A DNA stretch of 64,000 nucleotides from Adiantum capillus-veneris (taxonomy: Eukaryota; Streptophyta; Polypodiopsida; Polypodiales; Pteridaceae), in contig CM043962.1 of assembly GCA_014529385.2 (NCBI GenBank), forward strand, positions 90,751,180-90,815,179, read 5' to 3'. Made by a program: the position numbers and the translations under genes. A model generated the notes under the pieces. That model had not been told where the DNA came from. It did not search any database and saw only the letters and a program-made list of their open reading frames with translations. Below, piece by piece: positions 25,812-35,761 of this stretch; within the stretch, counting starts at the first letter, position 1; each line of letters begins with the position of its first letter.

Positions 25812-26961
25812 CTAATAAGGTGAAATTTCATGAATGGCAGTTGTTGGTGTTCGATTCATAATGGCAGTTTTTGGTGTTCGATTCATAATGTGTACTACTG
25901 TATGAACTGCTTCAGCCCAATATGTTAATGGAATATTCATCTCATTCATCATGGCTCTTGCAATCTCTGTTATGACTCTATTCTTTCTCTCAGCAACTCC
26001 ATTTTGTTGTGGTGTGTATCTGCAAGTAATCTGTCTTCTTATGCCTTGTTCACGTAAGTAATCATCAAAAGTGTGTGACATGTACTCTCCCCCTCCATCT
26101 ATACGTAGGCATTTAATTTGACAACCATTCTCTTTCTCAACCATAACTTTGATCTCCAAGAATACCTCAAATGCCTCTGACTTTGCCTTTAAGAAAGTAA
26201 GCCCATGTCATTTTGATGTAATCATCTGTGAATGTGATAAAATATCGACAACCATTTGGCATAGCATGATCACAAGGTCCCCAAATATCTGAATGAACAA
26301 TTTTCAAAGGACTTTGGATAATTCTCCCCTTCTTTGGAAATGGTGAACGAGATTGCTTTCCAAATTGGCAAGCTTCACAAACATGATCAAAATTCAATCT
26401 GCCAAACTTTGGTAATCCACGTACAATTTGATTTGATTGCATATTCTTTAGTCTTCTAAAATTGACATGATCAATCCTCTTATGCCATAACTCTGCCCAA
26501 TCATCTTGAGCAGCTGATTTGTTTGCATACATACCGTTGTGTGAACATGGATCTCCAGCTTCCAATGAGAACAAGCGACCTTTCTTTCTTCCACGTGCCA
26601 ATATCTTGCCTGGTTTGCCTTTGTGAAACTTCTCTATGAAGCAGCCATAACGATTAAAACGGACTTGCAACCCTTGATCTGTCATTTGTCCAACTGATGC
26701 TAAATTCTTTGTGATTGAAGGCACATATATAACATCTCCCAATGTGTTGTATGTCCCGTCTTTTTCTAGCAATGGAACTGAACCAACATGCGTATTCCAA
26801 TGCATAGTATCATCAGCTGTAGCGACAAACTCGTCCTCTTCTAACTTCTCTTTTCTGTCAAACCATTCATCATGATATGTCATATGATTTGTGGCACCAC
26901 TATCTAAATGCCAATCATCTGTATGATGTGGCTCCACCATGCTTCCAACAACATGCTCCAT
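25812..26961 (-). pseudogene. Family-C protease and integrase
   Basis: Minus-strand ORF 26961-26167 has the protease motif WHLDSGATNHMTYHDEWF, the integrase zinc region (HKRID..., CEACQFGKQ) and the first core Asp (HSDIWGPC). After a frameshift near 26165, ORF 26159-25812 has RIDGGGEYMS and NGVAERKNR, the second Asp and the Glu of the D-D-E triad. A 27-bp tandem repeat (NRTPKTAIM / NRTPTTAIH) lies near 25840-25890. The frameshift is shared with copy 2. Confidence 0.9.
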
Positions 26962-27051
26962 AGGAAATAAATGTCCACTCGATCTATTGTCATATATATT
27001 TTGATCATGAGGATTGTATCCAGCAAAGTTTCCTCCATGTCTGCCATAACC

Positions 27052-27244
27052 TCAGCCTCTTCCACCACGATCACGATTTTGATTTAGCCTTGTGTAACAT
27101 TCTCTTTCAAACTGACCATAAATGCCACATCTGTTACAATATCCATCTCTTTGAGGATGTACGAATAGTCCACCTCCACGTCCACAAGATCGGGCTCTCC
27201 CCATGCCTCTTTGGCCATAATCATTGTAACTTTGACTTTGTTGG
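27052..27244 (-). pseudogene. Family-C gag C-terminal fragment, zinc knuckle altered
   Basis: The Gly/Arg-rich end of gag is followed by CNRCGIYGQFEREC, a zinc knuckle in which the His is replaced by Gln. Copy 2 keeps the His but has lost one Cys (CNRRGIYGHFVREC). The ORF ends at a TGA shared by both copies, after which the frame continues into protease. Upstream sequence is lost at the junction at 27244. Confidence 0.85.
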
Positions 27245-29013
27245 CCACTTAAGAAGAAAGTAAAGAAGAAGGTTGCTCCCAAGCAAACCAAAAGTCAGAA
27301 AGCGGCTCAAGAGGAGCAAGGACAAGATAGAGTGGAACCACAGGTTGTGGTTGAGCCTGAGCCACCTATTGTGCGTAGATCTGGATGTGTCACGTGACCT
27401 CCTGATAGGTTTGTTCCATCTATGAACTATGTCATGTTGACTGATTGCAATGAGCCTTCATGTTACAAGGAAGCAGTGCAAATGAAGGACTCCGGGAATT
27501 GGCAATTGGCCATGCAGTCAGAGATGACAGCTCTGCATAAAAACAAGACATGGAAGCTAGTTAAATTACCACAGGGCAAAAAGGCTCTACCTTGTAAATG
27601 GGTTTACAGGTATAAGATCACCGCTCATGATAGTCAGCCAAAGTACAAAGCAAGGCTTGTTGCCAAGGGCTTTAAGCAAGAACAAGGAATTGACTTTGAT
27701 GAAGTCTTCTCTCCGGTTGTCAAGATGACTACATTGAGATGCTTTCTTGCATTGGTTGCCATATTAGATTTGGTGTTGCACCAAATGGATGTCAACACAT
27801 CGTTCTTGCATGGTGATTTAGATGTGGAAATTTACATGCAGCAGCCAGAAGGGTTTGTTGAGAAAGGCAAGGAAGATTGGGTATGCCAGTTGTTAAAGAG
27901 TCTTTATGGCTTAAAACAATCCCCGAGGGCATGGTACCATAAATTCCACAAGTTTATGCTTTCTCAAGGCTACAAACGTAGTGAGTTCGATCACTGTCTA
28001 TATACAAAGAAGGCTAAGGATGGTAGTTGGCTGATCCTTATTTTGTATGTGGATGACATGTTGATTGCAGGCAAGCACTTGGAAGAAATTTCAGCTTTGA
28101 AGTCAAAGATGGCAAAATCGTTTGACATGAAAGACATGGGTGAGGCAAGTCATATACTTGGTATGCGCATTGAGAGAGACAGATCAAAGAAGTTGATTTT
28201 GTTATCTCAAACAGAGTATATTGACAAGGTTTTGCAACGTTTCAATATGGAGAAGGGAAAGGCATTGAGTGTTCCATTGCCACCATATGTGAAACTTAGC
28301 AAACAAGATTGTCCTGTGTCTGAGGAAGAACAGGCTGAAATGGATAAGATTCCATATGCGTCTGCAGTGGGTAGTTTGATGTATGCAATGATTGCTACTC
28401 GCCCAGACATTGCATTTGCAGTGGGAGTAGTAAGTCGATACATGTCAAACCCAGGCAAGAAACATTGGGAGGCAGTGAAAGGAATATTGAGATACCTGAA
28501 AGCTACAAAGAGTATGCGTATATGCTATGGGAGTCAGGAGCTAAGTGTAAAGGGTTTTACAGACTCAGATTATGCAGGTGACTTAGACAACCGAAGGTCT
28601 ACGTCAGGGTATGTCTTTACATTGGCTGGTGGAGCAGTATCATGGCGTTCTAGATTACAAGATTGTGTTACTCAGTCTACTACAGAGGCTGAATATGTTG
28701 CAGCATCAGAGGCATGCAAATAATCAATTTGGCTTAATCAACTAGTAACAGATTTGGGAATCAAAGAAGAGATGCCTGTGTTATATTGTGATAGTCAAAG
28801 TGCTATACAATTGGCTCGCAATCCAGTTTATCACTCAAAGACAAAGCATGTGGATGTGAAGTATCATTTCATCAGGGAAATGGTCGAGGATAAGCAGCTT
28901 CAGCTTTTCAACGTTCACACCACAAAAAATCATGTTGATCTACTTACAAAAGGACTTCCTTCAGAGAGCTTTGCACATTTTCGCAAGCAGTTAGGTGTAG
29001 GGTAGTACATCAC
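27244..29013 (+). pseudogene. Chimeric ORF tail: B-derived 60 bp fused to family-A RT-RNase H (unit 1)
   Basis: Bases 27244-27303 correspond to 39452-39511 of family B (polylysine segment KKKVKKKVAPKQTKS). From 27304 (GGCTCAAGAGG) the sequence equals family-A pol from 19159, in the linker between integrase and RT. A TGA near 27393 replaces a CGA/CAA codon, then 433 codons are open (27422-28723). They include RT with DVNTSFLHGDL and YVDDMLIAG, and RNase H to STTEAEYVAASEACK, before a TAA (GAA in other copies). The remaining RNase H is at 28754-29005. The segment ends with GTACATCAC next to LTR-B. Both nonsense codons can each be explained by one substitution. Confidence 0.93.
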
Positions 29014-29296
29014 TGTTGAGCCAGCAGAGGATCACACCCACATTTTTGCTCACACTCATCATTTTGTAACCATTGATTGTAATAAATGTCTTTCCGACAT
29101 TAATTTGGATTTGAGCCATTCATTAAGTAACGGGACTCAATTGAGTTTCCAGCTTGTAATCCCGAAGTAAATTCACTTGCTGACTTAATTAGTTAGAGAT
29201 GTTCTCACCTCCAAGGCTGAGGTATATAAGCCAAAGTTTTTGTAACCTAAGGGGGGATTATTAATCAAAGTGAGTTTTTGAGCGCCGTGACTGTGT

Positions 29297-29375
<79 letters not shown>

Positions 29376-29946
29376 TCTTATCTACTTGCTACGCAAGCTA
29401 TGGAGCCGCCATTGGAGAAGCGACACCGCCATTGTGTTAGCAACGGCGAGAGCTACGCACAGAAACCAAGAGTGCGCGCTATCGGCTTCTATGTGTGGTA
29501 AGTTCCTACGAGCTTCGGTGTGAGTTTTCTTCCAACTTGTGTTTCGGAATTGAGCGTGCAACATATCTATAGAACCACAACGAGTAAAGCTACACATTAG
29601 TACCATCCGGGTCAAGTTTGGGTCACCTGTATATTTCGGCCTGTCTTCATACTTGTTTACCGCACGGAGTGGTTATAGGTTGAGTTTGCAGTTCAAGTCT
29701 TTAGGGTGTTGTTCTTACCTAGTGTATAGACTTCCCCTTGAGTTTGAGATCGATTCAATGATTCTAGATCTTGTTTCGTATAGCATTCGTTCGTAGTACG
29801 GATTTCAGTCACTTGAATAGGTGATTTGACACCCACCTAGTTGTTTCCATACGCCTGCGGGTCAAGCTCTGTCCTCGTCTGACAAATTCTGTTGTTGGTT
29901 GAGTTCTCGCTATTTAGCTTCCGCTAGCGGCGTAACCGCCTTAACA
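29014..29946 (+). mobile_element. LTR-B with attached primer site (5' LTR of the B/A composite)
   Basis: The 933-bp LTR runs from TGTTGAGCCAGCAGAGG to GCCTTAACA, with TATA box near 29222 and a long GA tract (about 29298-29368). It is preceded by ATCAC (29009-29013) and followed by the Asp-type primer site. It is shared between the pol tail on its left and the gag-carrying unit on its right. Confidence 0.92.
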
Positions 29947-29948
29947 TT

Positions 29949-29966
29949 TGGTGCCGCTGCCGGGGA
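29949..29966 (+). promoter_or_regulatory. Primer binding site, Asp-tRNA-like (family B)
   Basis: TGGTGCCGCTGCCGGGGA starts two bases after LTR-B. It matches the complement of the plant tRNA-Asp 3' end (TGGCGCCGTTGCCGGGGA, used by Athila-type gypsy elements) with two mismatches. Confidence 0.8.
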
Positions 29967-31581
29967 GGAGAGCCCTAAGTAGGTGACCTTAGACTAATCC
30001 TACGAGGTGAGTCGTATAAACTACTTTGTATACTTTAGTTAGAAAAGATCTAGGAGTGGTGGACTCCGAAGATCTCGAGAGATATTAGGAAGTGGGGTAT
30101 TCCTGGGTCTTGCGTGTTGACAGTATTTTTAGTTTAGCTTAGATTTGTTTGTTGTTTTGTTGGTGTTGAGTAGTTGTTGATAGAAGAATAATTTGCTAGT
30201 CCGTGAGTGGCAGTGGATCTCTTTAAAATCACAATTACCAAACCCATTTTATGATTAGGAATAGCTTAGGTAGGACTTCATTTTATCCTGATCTAGAGCT
30301 AGTAATCATTGGAGTATTTGCTTGATATGGTTGATTGCATGTTAGATCACTAAACCGTCGAGTTAGTAATGAAACTTGCAATAAACAAAAGTCAGAGAAA
30401 TTTTCTGTGTATCTGGGAGTTGCTGAGCACTTGAGAAAGCTTTAGGAAGGATTCTGTGCCAAAAAACTGGAAATCTACAACTTTAGACATCATACGCGTA
30501 TAATGTCTAAATGACCAAACAGAGACCAAAACAGAAATTTTGACTTTACCAGAGTGTTCAAAAGGGGGGTTATACCTAATTTCAACTTAAAACAAGAGCA
30601 TTACACTCAAAGAAAACCAAAAAGACAAGTCGGAGTCCAAGAAACGCAAAGAATAGGAAATTTTGGATTCAGATCTTGTTTTTACATTCAAACCTGACAA
30701 AAACACTTGAAACTCAATTATAAACATTGGAGAAGGCTTGAAACCAAGAATAGTCAAAATCTGGGACAAAAGACATCATACGCGTATAATGTCTTTTAGC
30801 ACATCCACTGCTTATTTTTTATATCTGACCTGACAAGATTGTTGCAAACACTGTAGAAAGCATAAAAATCAAGTCTTGACCCAAATTGATGAAAAAGACA
30901 TCATACGCGTATGATGTCTTTGACCTAATTTTGGACATATTTTGATACTTTGCCAACACAGATCCATTGTAATAGTTGTCTAGAGGTTATATTTCAAGTT
31001 TCATCCCATTTGGATCACAATTGACCCAAAACAAGTCAAAAGCGGAAAATTGCCAAGAAAAGCCTAAATTAGCCATAACTTGCTCAAACAGAGTTCAAAC
31101 TGAATTTTGTGAGTGGACAGAGCATAAGGGGGCTACTGAGAGTGAGCATAACCAAAATAGTCCAAATCTGTGAAAAAAGACATCATACGCGTATAATGTC
31201 TTTTTCAGCATAACTGCAACAAAATTCTCAATTGACGAAACAGAAGTTGTCCAACTGAAAAGATTAAACAATTGACCAAGTATCAATCAGTTTGGATCAA
31301 TTCTGACCACAAAAACTTGGGAAAACAAATTGCCGAGACGGAAAAGTTAAAGTCCTTTAGGGGAATTGATGAATTTGAGATCGGGCAGGAATCTCCAGAA
31401 TAACCAACCAAAACAAGGGGAACAAGCAAGTGTCATATCAACCGAGGGAAGTGTAAACCAAAGTTGGGTGCAACCATTAGAGCCGATCTTTGAAGGAAGT
31501 GTTTCTGATACTTCTTCGGAGAGATCTTAAGAGATTTTCACCGAACACTTGGAACACTTGAACCTGAACAACAAAGAAAAT
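29967..31581 (+). other. Family-B leader region
   Basis: No ORF of note. It holds the first cluster of the 24-bp palindrome (30485-31201). Confidence 0.7.
30485..31201. repeat. Palindrome cluster 1, four copies of a 24-bp inverted repeat
   Basis: Copies start at 30485, 30771, 30896 and 31178, each 24 bp. The left half-site AGACATCATACG is invariant. The right half is its exact complement (CGTATGATGTCT) in the third copy and has one G-to-A change (CGTATAATGTCT) in the others. Spacings are 286, 125 and 282 bp. Three of the copies are preceded by a run of four or more A; the first is preceded by ACTTT. Confidence 0.97.
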
Positions 31582-34121
31582 ATGGCAGCAGGACCATCAA
31601 ACCCTTCCGCCACAATGAAGCTATTGTTCATAAAATACCAGTACGACAATGAGCAAGGTGCCAAGATCTACAAAGATGGAATGGACCGCTATTGTGTAAA
31701 GATAGAAGATAGACCTAGTGAGTTCAAGGACTTAGTGCCTATGAGCTATAGCGGAGATAGATATCTAGATGACGAGGGTACCATGTATTTGGTAGTCCTA
31801 AACCCTAACATTGTGGACAAGTGGGGATTGATGGGCACCAAAGCCAAAGTAGATGAAGAACTTGAGGAGAAAGCACCAATTATGAACTTCCCTGATGCGA
31901 GGTTAAGAAGAGAGAATGAAACTACAAGGATCAACACTGATAACATCTATGTGGGGCTATACAAATATAATAATGGGGAGCAAGATCTCTATTATAGATG
32001 TGAAGAACCCTACACTGGAGAGTTGACAGACCAAAAAAGACTTTATGCCTTTACCTACACAGAGGGATCGGAAGTGAAAATTGCCGCTTACGACAAGTAT
32101 GGGAGGCAATACTCAACAATGGGCAAGAAAGAATTAGAAGGATATACATACTTTGGGGGACCACTACATCAGTATTATGTTACTTCTAGCTCACAAAGAC
32201 CAGCACCAACAAATGGAGTGCAAAACCCAATGACAACAGGAGGACAAAGAATTCAGGCTGCTGACTCTTTCAGTTAACCTCAGTACTCGAAGCCTGGACC
32301 AATGGGATCATTACATTCCAGAGAGTCAATGGATACGAATCAAGGTAGTGCAGTTCCAATCCCCACATATACCACTCCAGGTCCAAGGTTCGAAGCGGAA
32401 CCATCACATTTACCTCCTAGTAGTAGACTCAGGGCAGGGTAACCCATGAAGTCCATGATGCTAGAGAAAGCTTTAGCCGGGACACAGGAGCAATGAGATT
32501 GGTAGCAGAATCATAGACGTATGAGACCATCTCAAGTAGCCAAGTGTATGCCAAAGAAGTATGGTGGTTCAGGAGATCCGTATGCACATATGTCACTCTT
32601 TAAGCAAGTCTTAAGAGCTAAGCAGATAACAGATTTCCATACACAATACGAGGGATTTGGTCTTACTCTAGAAGGTACGGCATTGACATGGTTTCAACCA
32701 CTGAACAGAGGGGGATTCCATGACATTGACCATTTGCTAAGAGAGTTTTCTGAGGAATTCTCAAAACGAGGGTTAAGCACAATACGGTCTCACAAATATA
32801 TGCTTTTAAACAAACAGAAACAAGAAAAAAAGTGAAGGAAGCTTCACTTCGCTTCAAACAATGCATTGAGAGATGTCCAGTACGTGAACGACCACAAGAT
32901 GACAGACTATATGTTCTCTTTATTGAAGGATTGAGAAACGACACTCTCAAGAAGGACTTGCACTTGAAAGCTTGTACAAGTTTCGAGCAAGTAACGAGAG
33001 AAGCATTGTACTTAGTGGATAACTGTACGGTTTATGGAGAGGTGTCAGCGGATACAGATTTTGCATCTAGTATCTCTTCCTCCGTAGTGAGCGAGACTAC
33101 CACTAAAAAGAATGTTCAAACAACAACCATGCCAAATGTAGAGCAAATGATAGAAGATGCTCTAAAAAGGATGGCACCATACCAAAAACCATTGCCAAAA
33201 CCACTAAAATGGTGTGCTATTGAACAAAAATGGACAAACCACCCAATAGAGGAGTGTTATTACAACAAAGGGTATGTAAGGGAGCGTCAGTATGCACCTC
33301 CTGCTCAATTAGCACCACCTCAGGTACATCCAGTACCTCGATACCCAACGGGAAATGTACCAGGACCTATGGGGATAGAAAGACCGCAACCGATATTGGG
33401 ACAACAACCACCTTTACCAGGAGCAAGACCAGTGGGCATTAGATATGCACCAACCTTAGAGAATCAGGAAGAACAAGCCTTAGTGCATGTTCAAGCCTAT
33501 TATGAAGAATCTGGTGCACACATGTCTCCAACTGTGTATTACCCACCAGAAGAACCCAAACAACCAGAACCATGGGGCATGATTGGGAATGTTGGAACAC
33601 CAACACTTACAAGTGCTTCTGATGAAGAGAGATACAATTTGGACGCAAGAACATTGATGTTCATAGATCATGGAGGGTTAACAGGACAAAGACCATCCTA
33701 TCCACAAAGGACGAATCAAGTGGGACCAAGACCAGCACTAGGACCCTATTACAAGTGTGGAGGTGACCATCTAATGAATGTTTGTCCACATACGGAAATC
33801 ATTAGAATTAACGCTTATTGCACTAAGTGTGGGGTTACTCACTTCATTGAGGATTGTTCAAATAATCCAAACAAAGTGCAAAAGACGACATTGAATATGC
33901 TAGAAACTATTCCTACCAGCAGTGGGTCCGAAAATGAAACTCTGATACCAACGCAAGTTGTTACTAGAGCTCAAGCTAAGAAAACCACTACAGAACCTGA
34001 GAATGGAAAGTTAGCGACTGAAGTGGTTAGTCAAGGACCGCGGAGTCAGAGAAACACATGGAAAGCTAGAAAAGCACGCACAAAGTTGAGAAAAGAACTT
34101 GAAGACGCTATTCTAGCTTAG
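31582..34121 (+). pseudogene. Family-B gag, gypsy type, interrupted
   Basis: ATG 31582 starts an unrecognised N-terminal domain of about 230 codons (MAAGPSNPSATMKLLFIKYQ...), ending at TAA 32275-32277. A second in-frame stop lies at 32440. The same frame resumes at 32521 with a typical retrotransposon gag capsid (GGSGDPYAHMSLFKQVLRA, LEGTALTWFQPLNRG, LLREFSEEFSKRG), then shifts frame at an A-run near 32830. The next frame (32832-34121) continues the capsid (RFKQCIERCPVRERPQDDRL, EGLRNDTLKKDLHLKACTSF). It then has WCAIEQKWTNHPIEECYY, a Pro-rich stretch and two zinc knuckle-like motifs, KCGGDHLMNVCP and CTKCGVTHFIEDC. Function would be particle formation and RNA binding. The breaks are one frameshift and at least two nonsense codons. 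Confidence 0.85.
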
Positions 34122-34242
34122 GAACTAAAGCGAACTAAAGATAGATTAGAAAAACTTGAGAGTCAAACGGGAAACGAGAGATGAGCCGGAAAGAACGAAA
34201 CAAAAGAGTCTCAAATAAACAACGAGCTTAAGCTGGGGATCA

Positions 34243-34602
34243 GTGCTAGTCGACAAAGTACACGAACCATTGGACGCACTGATGAGAGCTTACGAAGCTA
34301 GGTTAAAGAACAACCAAACACAAGAACAGAGGTGGATGACATACCCAAACGCGGAATTGGAAAAGCAGAGACTTGAAATGTGCCAGAGAATGATCGAGAC
34401 TGCACAAGCCTTATTAGAACCACCAAGAGAAACAATGAATTGTGGAACGGAAAACCCAATTCAGCAAGAGACTATCATTTCATGGGTAGCTGAAAAGACT
34501 CCCAGTGCACAAAAGCCTGAAAATACACACAAGGATGACCGCATAGTATTGAACACAACCGATCAGGAGATAAACAGCGCAATGAAGGAGCAATACGAAT
34601 AA
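34243..34602 (+). pseudogene. Family-B spacer ORF between gag and protease
   Basis: A 119-codon ORF (ARLKNNQTQEQRW, LEKQRLEMCQRMIETAQALL) is in a different frame from the protease that follows 20 bp later. It is probably the end of the gag region or the protease prodomain. No domain recognised. Confidence 0.5.
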
Positions 34603-34622
34603 ATGCAGTCAGTATAACAGAA

Positions 34623-35727
34623 ATGGATAATGACAAAGAAGAACCCATCATTGAATGCAAAGTAGGAACCAACCAAATCAAAGCCAGAGCACTATTGGAT
34701 TCAGGAGCTCAAACTAACCTACTTTCACTCAGTTTGTATAGACAATTGACAAATGACACTAAATTACAAACTGCCAAGCAAGAGTTAAAGAGTTACTCTG
34801 AGAATTCAATCAAAAATGTCAGATGCACAGTTTTATATATACAGATTAACCAGTATGTGTATCCTCATATGTTTTACATGGTTGAAGACCAAGCTACACA
34901 ACATCCATTATTGCTAGGACAACCATGGCAGAAACAATACAATGCAATGATTGACTGGAGTTCTAAATCAGTGCTTATCAAATACAAAGGTGAAAGTCAA
35001 TCAGTTAAGTTCACCAAAGGAGCAGAGCCAACTCCAAAGGAAGAATCCAAGAACAAAGGTAAACAACAACCAGAGAAAAAGAAGAAGCAATGGCAACCAA
35101 AAGTTTCTATACAACTGGATTGCTCTTCGACGAGGAACTCTCAACATTGGATAAGGAAGACAAGCAATAATATAACAGCTCAACCTTGGGAAAAAACGGA
35201 GTCAAAGTTGGTATGGAGACCAAAAAAGGTTGTGCCAGAGAACACAAAGGTGGAAAACAGAGTCTTCAATACTAGACAACAGAGTGATTCCAGACAATCA
35301 AGGACAGTGAAACAGATCTGGATTCCAAAGAAGTTCATGATGGCACAAAGCTATAGCAAGCAAATTTGGATCCCAAGGATTTGTAAACAGGAACTCCCTT
35401 CAGTACAATCCACGGAAACTCCTAGGTATTTCAAGACGAGGAAATCAACACAAAGAACAAAGCAAGTTTGGGTCGCAAAGAGTTTGTGGCAAGCATAAGC
35501 GAAGCGGAAGCAGATTTGGATTGTAAAAAAGAACAACAAGGTAAAGAAGAATCCATCTACTGATTCTACTATCGAAGGGCCAAAACCAACCCAAAACCCG
35601 ACCACCAATCCTTCAATCAAACAAAGAGCAGCTTTATTGGAAAGACTGTTGTATCATCGCTCTACAATTGCATTGGGAACTTATGACCAAAACAACTACA
35701 ATGCTTCGCCCACAGACACTTCATAGT
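34623..35727 (+). pseudogene. Family-B retropepsin with basic W-x-P-K repeat tail
   Basis: ATG 34623 starts the ORF. ARALLDSGAQTNLLS (about residues 22-36) is the aspartic-protease active site; HPLLLGQPWQKQYNAMIDW (about residues 97-115) is the second conserved block. The C-terminal half is Lys-rich and carries at least seven Trp-centred motifs: KQWQPK, QHWIRK, KLVWRPK, KQIWIPK, KQIWIPR, KQVWVAK and, after the TAA at 35496-35498, KQIWIVK. The frame stays open after that TAA to a TAG at about 35725, so the stop is probably a late mutation. RT and integrase, which should follow in a gypsy pol, are absent. Confidence 0.85.
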
Positions 35728-35747
35728 CGTCCGGGAGGACTCAGACT

Positions 35748-35761
35748 AGGAGGGGGGGAGG
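35748..35761 (+). other. Purine-rich tract, possible plus-strand primer
   Basis: AGGAGGGGGGGAGG lies about 20 bp after the end of the protease frame and is followed by a tandem GTATACAGG. It could be a central or former 3' polypurine tract of family B. No LTR follows it. Confidence 0.55.

Larger units (their letters stand above)
22516..27244. repeat. Duplicated block, copy 1
   Basis: This block matches 41769-47593 nearly base for base, including about 1.3 kb of sequence outside the family-C element. Because the flank is shared, the two C elements arose by block duplication and not by two insertions. Copy 2 has an extra 1.1-kb internal duplication. The left end joins at CGAG and the right end at a single shared G, both typical of end joining with little homology. 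Confidence 0.9.
23840..27244 (-). mobile_element. Family-C copia element, copy 1, 5' end missing
   Basis: The 3' LTR is at 23840-24074, and RNase H, integrase, protease and the end of gag follow on the minus strand. At 27244 the element stops inside gag and abuts the B/A chimera at CCACTTAAG. Internal defects are identical to those of copy 2 (43092-49400). Confidence 0.92.

Noticed and set aside
24300-25823. Plus-strand ORFs over the family-C pol (also at 43552-46172)
   Set aside because: Antisense shadows of the minus-strand copia polyprotein.
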